Shown here one piece after another: positions 1 to 5,997 of a DNA stretch of 26,960 nucleotides (its first letter is position 1; every line of letters starts with the position of its first letter). The stretch spans positions 1-26,960 of IMG/VR virus record IMGVR_UViG_3300007522_000058; one strand, 5' to 3'. The translations under genes and the position numbers were made by a program. The stretch is from a virus. Below the pieces are notes generated by a model that was not told the DNA's origin, ran no database searches, and saw nothing but the letters and a program-made list of their open reading frames with translations.

Positions 1-1
1 G

Positions 2-484
2 ATGAGCGAGCGCCTGGTGCGCAAGGAAGTGGGCGCAAGGCTCGATGCCGAACGGCTGCGCAAGCATGACGTCATTCTGGGAATGTTGCTGGACGAGGCA
101 GCGGGCGAGCGGCTTTACACCGCAATGCAGTTTTCCGAGACCTTCGAGAACCGGGGCGGTCTAGGCAGCAAGCATACCATCCGAGAGCGCCTCAGCGTCC
201 TCTCCACCAAGGGGTTCGTGAAATTTCTGCGCGATCCCTCGGGGTTCGGTTTCCCCATCACCCGGTCCCGGTTTGGCTATCTCTGCGTCGAAGGCATGCA
301 GTTCGGCGCACCCGTCGATGAGGTCGATCCAACCACTGGCGAGGTCACGACAACGACCCGGTCAGTCCAGCCCAGCCACTTCAAATGCCCCCAATCCGGG
401 CTCAGCCTTCAAGTCGAAAACCCAGCCTTCTGGGTCTACCCGGACGGGGTTGAAGACGACCTAACTCATATGAGTGAGGCCTAA
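2..484 (+). CDS. Phage protein with winged-helix-like N-terminal half
   Basis: 160 aa from the first ATG in the window. The frame is open to the window edge, so the true start may lie further upstream. I do not recognise a named family. Residues 10-75 are helical and charged. A TAMQFSETF...TIRERLSVLSTKGFVKF pattern reads like a helix-turn-helix with a wing, where a recognition helix is followed by a short strand. The C-terminal half has two spaced segments (HFKCPQSG and VENPAFWVYPDG) that look like a small beta domain with a single Cys. It is followed by palindromic boxes overlapping its stop codon, so it could be a DNA-binding regulator or replication accessory protein acting on them. That role is inference from fold impression and position only. 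Confidence 0.6.
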   Translation: MSERLVRKEVGARLDAERLRKHDVILGMLLDEAAGERLYTAMQFSETFENRGGLGSKHTIRERLSVLSTKGFVKFLRDPSGFGFPITRSRFGYLCVEGMQFGAPVDEVDPTTGEVTTTTRSVQPSHFKCPQSGLSLQVENPAFWVYPDGVEDDLTHMSEA

Positions 485-629
485 CACATATGTCTTCACC
501 AACAGTGCGTTCAATGAAATCAATAGGTTGCGGGAAAATAAGTGTTAGGTCCCTAACTCATACCCGAAGACTTCATGAAGTCTTATTTCTGAATGAAATC
601 AGCATCTTGTCTCTCTCGGAACAGTTAGG
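460..629. promoter_or_regulatory. Cluster of CCTAAC boxes and palindromes, probable operator region
   Basis: Five copies of the hexamer CCTAAC or its complement lie within 170 bp: 460-465, 480-485 and 552-557 on the plus strand, and 544-549 and 624-629 on the minus strand. The first two are 20 bp apart, and each runs into a palindrome (ACTCATATGAGT at 464-475, ACATATGT at 486-493). The pair at 544-557 forms an inverted repeat, GTTAGG-TC-CCTAAC. An 18-bp perfect palindrome lies at 567-584. The decamer AATGAAATCA occurs at 513-522 and 592-601. This looks like a multi-site binding region for a regulator, placed between the first gene and the RuvC-like gene. An origin with iterons is the alternative. 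No clear -35/-10 pair was found. Confidence 0.55.
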
Positions 630-637
630 TGTCAAAC

Positions 638-698
638 CCCCATACTACGTATGGGGAGGCCAACCCGCAGGTTTGGCCCCTTTCCCCATCCGTATGGG
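638..698. other. Three closely packed inverted repeats in the 485-820 non-coding stretch
   Basis: Three hairpins follow each other. CCCCATAC/GTATGGGG with a 3-nt loop spans 638-656. GGCCAA/TTGGCC with a partly pairing interior spans 658-678. CCCAT/ATGGG with a 4-nt loop spans 685-698. The first and third share the words CCCCAT and CGTATGGG, so one may be a degraded copy of the other. No run of T follows any of them, which argues against simple intrinsic termination. A structured leader RNA for the RuvC-like gene or protein-binding palindromes are both possible. I see no convincing gene in the rest of 699-820. Confidence 0.5.
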
Positions 699-820
699 AT
701 ATCCGCGCGCACCCCCCTGAGGGCGGATCAGTCGGACGACGATGGCCCGTACCGCCAAGCACAACGCCACCGTCGCCCTCCACCAAAAACGAATCCCCCC
801 TTACTCAACGGAGACCCATC

Positions 821-1357
821 ATGGCGTTGACGACTCTGACTCTGACCGAGCCCCAGGCAAAGCCCCCATTGTCGGGCGCATCCTCCCGGCTCATGGCAAC
901 CCTCGCGCTTGATCTCGGCACAGCAACCGGTTGGGCGCTGCGGGATCACACCGGGCTTATCAGCAGTGGCACGGCCAGCTTTCGCCCCGGCCGCTTCGAC
1001 GGTGGTGGCATGCGCTACCTGCGCTTCACCAACTGGCTGACTGAAATTGACCGGCTGTCGGGCCCGGTGGAGACGATCTGGTTCGAGGAGGTCCGGCGCC
1101 ATGCCGGCACCGACGCGGCCCATGTCTATGGCGGTCTGATGGCGACCCTGACCGCATGGGCCGAGCTGCGCGGCGTGCCTTATCAGGGCGTGCCTGTGGG
1201 CACGATCAAACGCCACGCCACCGGCAAGGGCAATGCACCGAAGCAGGCGATGATCGACGCGGCCCGAGCCCGCGGGTTCAGCCCTGCGGACGACAACGAG
1301 GCCGATGCCATCGCGATCCTGCTCTGGGCAATCGAGACCGGCGGAGGTGTGGCATGA
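821..1357 (+). CDS. RuvC-like RNase H-fold nuclease (Holliday junction resolvase type)
   Basis: 178 aa. The start at 821 is set by GGAG at 810-813, 7 nt upstream. The protein opens with about 25 variable residues. It then shows the first RNase H-fold strand with its acidic residue (LALDLGTATGW, Asp31), a central acidic strand (WFEEV) and a C-terminal DNEADAIAILLW helix. These match the Asp/Glu/Asp set that binds two metal ions in RuvC-type resolvases. Phage versions resolve recombination or replication intermediates and debranch DNA before packaging. Length is close to that of RuvC (about 170 aa). The stop overlaps the next start (ATGA at 1354-1357), so the next gene is probably translationally coupled. 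Fold assignment is firm; the exact substrate is inferred. Confidence 0.85.
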   Translation: MALTTLTLTEPQAKPPLSGASSRLMATLALDLGTATGWALRDHTGLISSGTASFRPGRFDGGGMRYLRFTNWLTEIDRLSGPVETIWFEEVRRHAGTDAAHVYGGLMATLTAWAELRGVPYQGVPVGTIKRHATGKGNAPKQAMIDAARARGFSPADDNEADAIAILLWAIETGGGVA

Positions 1358-1554
1358 GGTTTTACCCCAAAGGCTATGGCGGCCAGCGCCGGGATCCCGA
1401 TCAAGTCAAGCGGGAGGGTTGGAAGGAACAGGGCGTGCTGGCTGTTGCCGTCGATGACCATCGTCTGACCTGGCCTGAGCGGGAGCTCATTCGCCAGATT
1501 GGCGAGAAACTCTATGGCAAGCGGCCCGAAGGTCTGGAGGTGCGCAATGGCTGA
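1354..1554 (+). CDS. Small phage protein of unknown function
   Basis: 66 aa, starting in an ATGA overlap with the RuvC-like gene and ending 8 nt inside the next one. It is strongly charged: a basic first third (RFYPKGYGGQRRDPDQVKREG) leads into LTWPERELIRQIGEKLYGKRP, which looks like one amphipathic helix. There is no membrane segment and no known motif that I can name. Tight coupling on both sides makes it a real gene of the same operon. The basic composition would suit nucleic-acid or partner binding, but nothing in the sequence proves that. Confidence 0.7.
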   Translation: MRFYPKGYGGQRRDPDQVKREGWKEQGVLAVAVDDHRLTWPERELIRQIGEKLYGKRPEGLEVRNG

Positions 1555-1975
1555 TTGGACCCCAAGCATCGTCGAAGCCAGGCTGGCCGAAGCCGCATGG
1601 GTTCTCAAGCGCATGCCCGAACCGCGCATGTCGGGGTACTTCAGCACCTGGCCCGAGTTCGTCTACAGCTTCGCGGACAAGGTCGAACAGGAACCCAAGC
1701 CCATGCGGGTGCTTCCGTCGCCGCAGGCGATCAGCCGGATGGAGCAGACGCTGACTTGGACCGCCTGCCTCGAGCCCATCGACGGCAAGATCGTTTGGCT
1801 GCGCGCCTATGGAACGCGTTGGAAAGAAGTCTGCTGGACTGTCGGGCTGCAGCGATCTGCGGCCAACCAGCACTGGCTCTATGGGCTGTCTGTCATCTCG
1901 CTGCGCCTCAACAACCGTCGGTTCAACCGCAACCTTTCGAAGCAGGCCGTGATCAAGCTTGCGGGAGCGGCGTAG
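1547..1975 (+). CDS. DUF6362 family phage protein
   Basis: 142 aa, with ATG at 1547 preceded by GGAGG at 1536-1540 (6-nt spacing). The pattern WTPSIVEARLAEAAWVLKRMP, then GYFSTWPEF, then a C-terminal WLRAYGTRWKEVCW...WLYGLSVISLRLN segment matches my memory of DUF6362. That family is small and found beside replication and modification genes in alphaproteobacterial prophages. The C-terminal part resembles a helix-turn-helix of the sigma-like or terminase-small type (RAYGTRWKEVCWTVGLQRSAANQHW), so DNA binding is plausible. It is the last gene of the first rightward group; hairpins and non-coding DNA follow. Function is unproven. Confidence 0.82.
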   Translation: MADWTPSIVEARLAEAAWVLKRMPEPRMSGYFSTWPEFVYSFADKVEQEPKPMRVLPSPQAISRMEQTLTWTACLEPIDGKIVWLRAYGTRWKEVCWTVGLQRSAANQHWLYGLSVISLRLNNRRFNRNLSKQAVIKLAGAA

Positions 1976-2402
1976 GGGATCGCGCTGGATAGGAAAGTGT
2001 CCGCCGGACACTTTTCGAAGGGACAAATACCGGCTCCCGAGGGTATAAGTTGGATATACTCGGGAGAGGCGCGTGCGGGACAGCACAGACCTTTTCGAGA
2101 TGGATTTTGTGGTGGACCCCAGAGTCCGAACCGGGGTCCAGCCCGCTAACCCACTGACTTTACGGGTCCTTCCTGGCCGTAAACCTATACGGGGGGGCGC
2201 AGCGCGCAATATCGCTAGCGACAGGGCCGGTTTTTTGGGAAGCCACCCTGGCGGGCATCCACCCGCGATCTTCTGAAAACCACAACAAAACAAACTCTTG
2301 GAACCGGACACCCCGGTGGCCGCTGGACCCTTTGCGGAGTCCAGGCTGGCTGCCGGGGTCCGGAGTCCAGGGCATCCACCCAATTGAGGCGAACCGACCA
2401 GC
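1976..2402. other. 427-bp non-coding stretch with nested inverted and direct repeats
   Basis: Apart from the hairpin at 1994, it holds: CTCCCGAG (2034-2041) facing CTCGGGAG (2059-2066) across an AT-rich core; TGGACCCC (2113-2120) facing GGGGTCCA (2133-2140); GCGGG (2251-2255) facing CCCGC (2262-2266); the 12-mer GGGCATCCACCC twice (2253-2264, 2370-2381); and CCGGGGTCC twice (2131-2139, 2353-2361). One GTG-initiated frame of 67 codons (2073-2276) exists but looks random. The region separates two rightward gene groups. It could hold the promoter and operators of the methyltransferase genes, or an origin. No confident -10/-35 pair can be named. Confidence 0.5.
1994..2015. terminator. Hairpin after the DUF6362 gene: terminator or operator
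   Basis: A perfect inverted repeat AAAGTGTCC-GCC-GGACACTTT gives a 9-bp stem with a 3-nt loop, starting 19 nt after the stop codon at 1975. The 3' arm ends in four T (2012-2015), then CGAAG. The position suits a terminator for the first gene group. The short T tract and near-perfect symmetry also suit a dimeric repressor site. Confidence 0.45.
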
Positions 2403-3656
2403 ATGACCCTGAGCTTTGCCCCGGACGCGATTGAGACCTGGCCGCTGGCCAAGCTCCAGCCCTACGCGAAAAATGCAAAGATGCATGGCGCAGATCAGGT
2501 TGCGAAGATTGCCGCCAGCATGGCGGAGTTCGGCTGGACCGTGCCGTGCCTCGTCGCCGATGACGGAGAACTGATCGCGGGCCATGGCCGGGTGCTGGCC
2601 GCAACGCAACTCGGGCTGACCGAGGCCCCAGTGATCGTGCTGGGCCATCTGACCGAGGCGCAACGCCGGGCGTACCGTATCGCGGACAACAAGCTGACGG
2701 AACTCGGGACTTGGGATGAGGCGATGCTGTCGGCTGAGTTGAGCGACCTGCTGGCCGAGGACTACGACCTGTCGCTCATCGGTTTCGATGACGCCGAACT
2801 CAAGGCGCTTCTGGCCGGTGAGGTCGATCCTGAGATCGCTTCCCGCGAGGGCGAGGACGATGTTCCTGAGGCCCCTGAAACCCCGATCAGCCGACCGGGC
2901 GATCTTTGGGTGCTTGGCAAGCACCGATTGCTCTGTGGTGACGCCACCGTGGCCACCGATGTCGAGCGGCTGCTGGGTGATGTGAAGCCGCAACTGATGG
3001 TGACCGATCCGCCCTATGGCGTCGAATACGATCCCGGCTGGCGAAACAAGGCTGGGGCAGCCGCGACCAAGCGCACTGGTAAGGTGCTGAACGATGACCG
3101 CGCCGACTGGCGCGAGGCCTGGGCGTTGTTCCCCGGCGACGTCGCCTATGTCTGGCATGGGGCACTGCACGCGACCACGGTCGCCGACAGTCTGATTGCC
3201 TCAGGCTTCAACATCCGATCCCAGATCATCTGGGCCAAGGATCGCTTGGTGCTGAGCCGCGGCGATTATCACTGGCAGCACGAACCATGTCTCTATGCCG
3301 TGAAAAAAACCGGCAAGGGCCATTGGGCTGGCGACCGCAAACAGACGACGCTGTGGCAGATCGCAAACAAGGATCAGGATGCGGAAACCGTGCACGGGAC
3401 CCAGAAGCCTGTCGAATGCATGCGTCGGCCAATCCTTAACAATTCCAGCCCGGGTCAGGCCGTCTACGAGCCCTTCATGGGGTCCGGCACCACGCTGATC
3501 GCGGCCGAAACGACAGGTCGCGTCTGCTACGGGATCGAACTCAATCCGGTCTATGTCGATGTCGCTGTCGAGCGATGGCAGCAGTTCACGGGCAAGGACG
3601 CTGTCCTTTCTGGCTCCGATGAGGCCTTCAATAAAATCAAGACCAAAGACGCGTGA
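2403..3656 (+). CDS. ParB-domain DNA methyltransferase (beta-class, DPPY)
   Basis: 417 aa. Residues 10-140 form a ParB/sulfiredoxin-like domain: a nucleotide-binding-type GHGRVLAA box (60-67), then RAYRIADNKLTELG typical of phage ParB-methylase fusions. Residues 165-400 are an SAM-dependent N6-adenine/N4-cytosine methyltransferase with motif IV TDPPYG (201-206) before motif I EPFMGSGTT (356-364), which is the beta-class order. The TQKP segment (333-336) belongs to motif X. It methylates phage or host DNA, most likely to escape restriction or mark replication or packaging sites. The only ATG at the domain start is 2403; GAGG at 2386 is rather far (13 nt), so initiation may be weak. The C5-methyltransferase gene follows after 4 nt. 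Confidence 0.93.
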   Translation: MTLSFAPDAIETWPLAKLQPYAKNAKMHGADQVAKIAASMAEFGWTVPCLVADDGELIAGHGRVLAATQLGLTEAPVIVLGHLTEAQRRAYRIADNKLTELGTWDEAMLSAELSDLLAEDYDLSLIGFDDAELKALLAGEVDPEIASREGEDDVPEAPETPISRPGDLWVLGKHRLLCGDATVATDVERLLGDVKPQLMVTDPPYGVEYDPGWRNKAGAAATKRTGKVLNDDRADWREAWALFPGDVAYVWHGALHATTVADSLIASGFNIRSQIIWAKDRLVLSRGDYHWQHEPCLYAVKKTGKGHWAGDRKQTTLWQIANKDQDAETVHGTQKPVECMRRPILNNSSPGQAVYEPFMGSGTTLIAAETTGRVCYGIELNPVYVDVAVERWQQFTGKDAVLSGSDEAFNKIKTKDA

Positions 3657-3660
3657 GGCA

Positions 3661-4836
3661 ATGCATGACCTGGCTTTACCTTCCTCCGGCTACGCTTCCG
3701 GAGCCGGAGACCTATTTGGGCTCTCGCTCTGCTCCGGCGCCGGCGGGCTCGACCTCGGGCTCACCATCGCCATCCCCGGATATCGAACTGTGGGCCATGT
3801 CGAACGGGAAACCTTCGCCGCAGCCACTCTCGTGGCGCGGATGGAAGACGCGTCCTTGGATCCAGCGCCTGTCTGGGACGATGTTGCCAGCTTCGACGGC
3901 CGACCGTGGCGCGGCGCGGTGGACATCGTCACTGCGGGATATCCGTGCCAGCCGTTTTCGGTTGCGGGCAAACGCCTTGGTACCGAAGATCCACGCCACC
4001 TCTGGCCGCACGTCGCCCGGATCATCGGTGAATGCGAGCCGCCCTTCGTCTTCCTCGAGAATGTCGCCCATCATCTCCGCCTCGGCTTCCCCGAAGTCGC
4101 CAGCGGACTGGTCGGCATGGGCTACCGCCTTGCGGCAGGTCTCTTTACTGCGGCGGAAGTCGGCGCGCCGCACAAGCGTGAGCGGCTGTTCATCCTTGCC
4201 ATCCGCGAAGGCTGCGAATTGGCCGACCCCGCGCGCCTGCTCTGGGACCCGGTCGAGTGGCGGGAACCGGACCGAGATGTTGCGGCTATGGCCGACGCCC
4301 CGCGCCAGCGCCAACGAGAACCGGCAAACGAAACCAACGCCCTCGCAAGAAGCGGGCAAGCATGGGATGAACCTGGCAACCAGCGCCGCGATGTGGCCGA
4401 CGCCACAGACCGACAGCTTCCGGAGCCGGGGAGGAGACCGCAAGCACGAGAAGGGTCTGGACGGCATGGCGCGGGACTGGCCGACGCCGATGGCAAACGA
4501 TGGCTGCAAGCCGAGCGCGGGCAATCGCAAGACGGCCGATCTGACCCATGCCAGCCGCATGTGGATGACGCCGACGGCGCGGGATCACAAGGATGGGGCG
4601 ACGACATTGGCGAACACGCCGGTGAATGGCCTGCTTGGCCGCCAGGTCCTGGTGACGCCCATGGCTGGGAGCGATATCTCCGAGCAGCGCAGGACCTTGA
4701 ACCCGCTGTTCGTCGAGGCGCTGATGGGTTGGCCCACCGGGTGGACCGGCTTCGCCTCTGTGGCAACGGCGTGGTCCCCCTGGTTGCGGCGCATGCGCTG
4801 CGAACTCTCGCAGCTGAACTGCTGACCGATGGATGA
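3661..4836 (+). CDS. C5-cytosine-specific DNA methyltransferase
   Basis: 391 aa. Motif I is GLSLCSGAGGLDLGL (20-34) for SAM binding. Motif IV is GYPCQPFSVAGKR (93-105) with catalytic Cys96. Motif VI is FLENV (131-135). Motif VIII-like is EVGAPHKRERLFILA (166-180). Motif X is LCGNGVVPLVAAHAL (366-380). Residues 205-345, where the target-recognition region should lie, are low in complexity with repeated ADA words. It methylates cytosine at C5, probably against host restriction. The start at 3661 sits only 2 nt after GAGG (3655-3658), which is unusually tight; the same box is ideally placed for an overlapping ORF at 3665. In codons 220-272, 30 of 53 end in G or C (hand count), lower than the N-terminal half. 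See the overlapping ORF. Confidence 0.9.
   Translation: MHDLALPSSGYASGAGDLFGLSLCSGAGGLDLGLTIAIPGYRTVGHVERETFAAATLVARMEDASLDPAPVWDDVASFDGRPWRGAVDIVTAGYPCQPFSVAGKRLGTEDPRHLWPHVARIIGECEPPFVFLENVAHHLRLGFPEVASGLVGMGYRLAAGLFTAAEVGAPHKRERLFILAIREGCELADPARLLWDPVEWREPDRDVAAMADAPRQRQREPANETNALARSGQAWDEPGNQRRDVADATDRQLPEPGRRPQAREGSGRHGAGLADADGKRWLQAERGQSQDGRSDPCQPHVDDADGAGSQGWGDDIGEHAGEWPAWPPGPGDAHGWERYLRAAQDLEPAVRRGADGLAHRVDRLRLCGNGVVPLVAAHALRTLAAELLTDG
3665..4825 (+). CDS. Candidate overlapping gene, +1 frame inside the C5-methyltransferase gene
   Basis: An open frame of 386 aa from ATG 3665 to TGA 4823-4825, nested almost exactly in the methyltransferase gene. GAGG (3655-3658) lies 6 nt before this ATG, better than for the methyltransferase start. 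The second half (about 185-386) is not random-looking: WPTP recurs four times, then WMTP and VTP, each followed by polar segments such as TARDHKDG. Near the end comes LNPLFVEALMGWPTGWTGF, which resembles C-terminal segments I remember from phage methylase-associated proteins. Over 4319-4477, 42 of 53 codons end in G or C, against 30 of 53 in the methyltransferase frame (hand count). The N-terminal half is Ser/Arg/Pro-rich and less convincing. It could be an overprinted gene, part of a frameshifted methyltransferase, or an artefact of high GC. Confidence 0.4.
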   Translation: MTWLYLPPATLPEPETYLGSRSAPAPAGSTSGSPSPSPDIELWAMSNGKPSPQPLSWRGWKTRPWIQRLSGTMLPASTADRGAARWTSSLRDIRASRFRLRANALVPKIHATSGRTSPGSSVNASRPSSSSRMSPIISASASPKSPADWSAWATALRQVSLLRRKSARRTSVSGCSSLPSAKAANWPTPRACSGTRSSGGNRTEMLRLWPTPRASANENRQTKPTPSQEAGKHGMNLATSAAMWPTPQTDSFRSRGGDRKHEKGLDGMARDWPTPMANDGCKPSAGNRKTADLTHASRMWMTPTARDHKDGATTLANTPVNGLLGRQVLVTPMAGSDISEQRRTLNPLFVEALMGWPTGWTGFASVATAWSPWLRRMRCELSQLNC

Positions 4837-4864
4837 GGTGGTGGCCGATGGATGAGGTGGTGGC
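4827..4864 (+). repeat. 19-bp perfect tandem duplication carrying a stop codon and a ribosome binding site
   Basis: The unit CGATGGATGAGGTGGTGGC occurs at 4827-4845 and again at 4846-4864. The first copy contains the methyltransferase stop (TGA 4834-4836). The second supplies GAGG just upstream of the next start codon at 4865. It looks like a recent slippage duplication at a gene junction. Confidence 0.85.
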
Positions 4865-5185
4865 ATGAAGCAGTCGCGCCTCATGTCGCTGGTGGAGTCC
4901 GTCGCCAATGTGATCGTGGGCTACGGCGTCGCCGTCGCTACACAAATCCTGATCTTCCCGATCTTCGGGCTACACACAACGCTGGCGCAGAACCTGAAAA
5001 TGGGCGCGGTGTTCACGGTGGTGAGCATAGCGCGGTCCTATGTGCTACGGCGGCTATTCGAGGCAATCCGGGTCAAAACGACAAAGCCGCCGCCCATGAG
5101 GAGCGACGGCTCTGTTCGGCATCGACTTCCCTACCGCCGGTATTTCAGCGGTGCAGCAGGGCGGGATCAGTCTTCAATCCGATAG
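4865..5185 (+). CDS. DUF7220-like small inner-membrane protein
   Basis: 106 aa from ATG 4865, with GAGGTGG upstream in the tandem repeat. Residues 1-70 (MKQSRLMSLVESVANVIVGY then VAVATQILIFPIFGL and LAQNLKMGAVFTVVSIARSYVLRRLFE) match my memory of DUF7220. It forms two membrane-spanning helices with a short loop and a basic cytoplasmic end, so it should sit in the inner membrane. The last 35 residues are basic, read through a hairpin that probably serves the opposite strand, and overlap the 3' end of the leftward DUF3489 gene by 19 nt. That tail may not be conserved. Its role is unknown; being coupled to methyltransferases suggests a job in the same early module. Confidence 0.78.
   Translation: MKQSRLMSLVESVANVIVGYGVAVATQILIFPIFGLHTTLAQNLKMGAVFTVVSIARSYVLRRLFEAIRVKTTKPPPMRSDGSVRHRLPYRRYFSGAAGRDQSSIR
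5071..5111 (-). terminator. Candidate intrinsic terminator for the leftward operon
   Basis: Read leftward, AGCCGTCGC (5111-5103) pairs with GCGGCGGCT (5093-5085) with one C-A mismatch around a 9-nt loop. It is followed by TTTGTCGTTTTG (5085-5074 region). It lies about 55 nt beyond the stop of the leftward DUF3489 gene and inside the end of the convergent DUF7220 gene. In the rightward direction no T tract follows. Confidence 0.45.
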
Positions 5186-5682
5186 ATGCGTCCACGTTCC
5201 TCTGTCTTTTCTGAGGTGACCTCAAGCCCGAGCTTCTTTTTCAGCGCGCCGGACATGGCACCACGAATCGTATGTGACTGCCATCCGGTTGCGACCATGA
5301 TTTCCTCGATGGTCGCGCCGCCCTCAGCGCGGAGCATCTCGATCAGCTTTGCCTGTTTGGTCCCATTTCGACGCTGGACGGGTTCGCTTGCGCTATCGGT
5401 GGGGGCACTTTCGTTCGGTTCGTTGGTGATCCCGAGGGCGCTGTAAGCCAGCGACGTGGAACGCAGGGTTATCGGCCCGCGCTTTTCGTCGTGCCGCCAG
5501 ACCGTGTTCAGGTCCGTGGCTTCAATCTCCTCGAGGAGCCCCTTCTTCAGGAGGCTCTTGCAGACATTGCCAACAGCGCCGCCCTTGAGGCTTGCGGTGA
5601 CGGGGAACACTGCACCGTCTTCCCGCGCGCAGGCGGCGGACAGGATGATGGCTTGTGGGTCGGACAGCTGGATCTGGGTCAT
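5167..5682 (-). CDS. DUF3489 domain protein
   Basis: 171 aa read leftward from ATG at 5682-5680, with GGAG 7 nt upstream. An in-frame ATG at 5745 would add 21 Arg-rich residues but has no such site. The N-terminal part (TQIQLSDPQAIILSAACAREDG) continues as a winged-helix-like segment ending LLKKGLLEEI. After a polar linker, the C-terminal 70 residues carry KQAKLIEMLRAEGGATIEEI, then ATGWQSHTIRGAMSGALKKKLG and SEKTEERGRIYRI, the DUF3489 signature. That signature looks like a helix-turn-helix that splits and reads DNA. It is probably a DNA-binding regulator or modulator. It is the last gene of a three-gene leftward unit lying between the modification genes and the packaging genes, the sort of place where regulators of late expression occur. 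Confidence 0.87.
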   Translation of the reverse strand: MTQIQLSDPQAIILSAACAREDGAVFPVTASLKGGAVGNVCKSLLKKGLLEEIEATDLNTVWRHDEKRGPITLRSTSLAYSALGITNEPNESAPTDSASEPVQRRNGTKQAKLIEMLRAEGGATIEEIMVATGWQSHTIRGAMSGALKKKLGLEVTSEKTEERGRIYRIED

Positions 5683-5773
5683 TGGTTGTCTCCGGTCATC
5701 GGGGGCGCGGAATGCGACCCTTCTACCGGGACGAGCCCCGCGCATACGGGGCAGGTCTGCGCGGTTGCACGGT

Positions 5774-5992
5774 TCAGATCAGGTCGAGGTCTTTCAGGCT
5801 GGTTGCCGCATCAATCAGCTGGCTGGTCGGAACCTCGATGGTAATCGTCATGCTGTCGGCATAGGCGCGGACATAAACGCCGCCGTCGTCCATCAGGGCG
5901 CTTTCGATTTTGTCGAGGACCGTGGTGATACGGCTTCGGTCGAAATGATCGGGCAGCTTACGAATGGCAATGCGGATAGTACTGGTTTCCAT
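5774..5992 (-). CDS. Small hypothetical phage protein
   Basis: 72 aa read leftward from ATG 5992-5990, with GGAG (spacing 8) overlapping the end of the preceding gene. The sequence alternates short strands and helices (TIRIAIRKLP, ITTVLDKIESALMDDG, VYVRAYADSMTITIEVP, LIDAATSLKDLDLI), which suggests a compact alpha/beta fold of the ferredoxin type. There is no motif that I recognise. It is probably translated together with its upstream neighbour, whose TAA is 5 nt before this start. Between it and the DUF3489 gene lies a 6-bp GC hairpin (5735-5752). Confidence 0.72.
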   Translation of the reverse strand: METSTIRIAIRKLPDHFDRSRITTVLDKIESALMDDGGVYVRAYADSMTITIEVPTSQLIDAATSLKDLDLI

Positions 5993-5997
5993 GGCGC

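Noticed and set aside
490-720. 76-codon ORF across the operator region
   Set aside because: It runs through palindromes and hairpins, its start lies in a palindrome without a ribosome binding site, and the product has no structured look.
2073-2276. 67-codon GTG-started ORF in the repeat-rich gap
   Set aside because: The product is compositionally irregular and is read straight through inverted repeats. A GGGAGAGG is near but only 3 nt from the GTG.
3712-4560. 282-codon antisense ORF under the methyltransferase
   Set aside because: It shows that long ORFs arise by composition here. Unlike the +1 sense ORF it has no shared ends, ribosome binding site or recognisable repeats. It is noted as a caution for the overlapping-gene claim.
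5735-5752. GCCCCG/CGGGGC hairpin between leftward genes as a terminator
   Set aside because: Only 6 bp with no T tract in either direction, and the genes on both sides appear co-transcribed.
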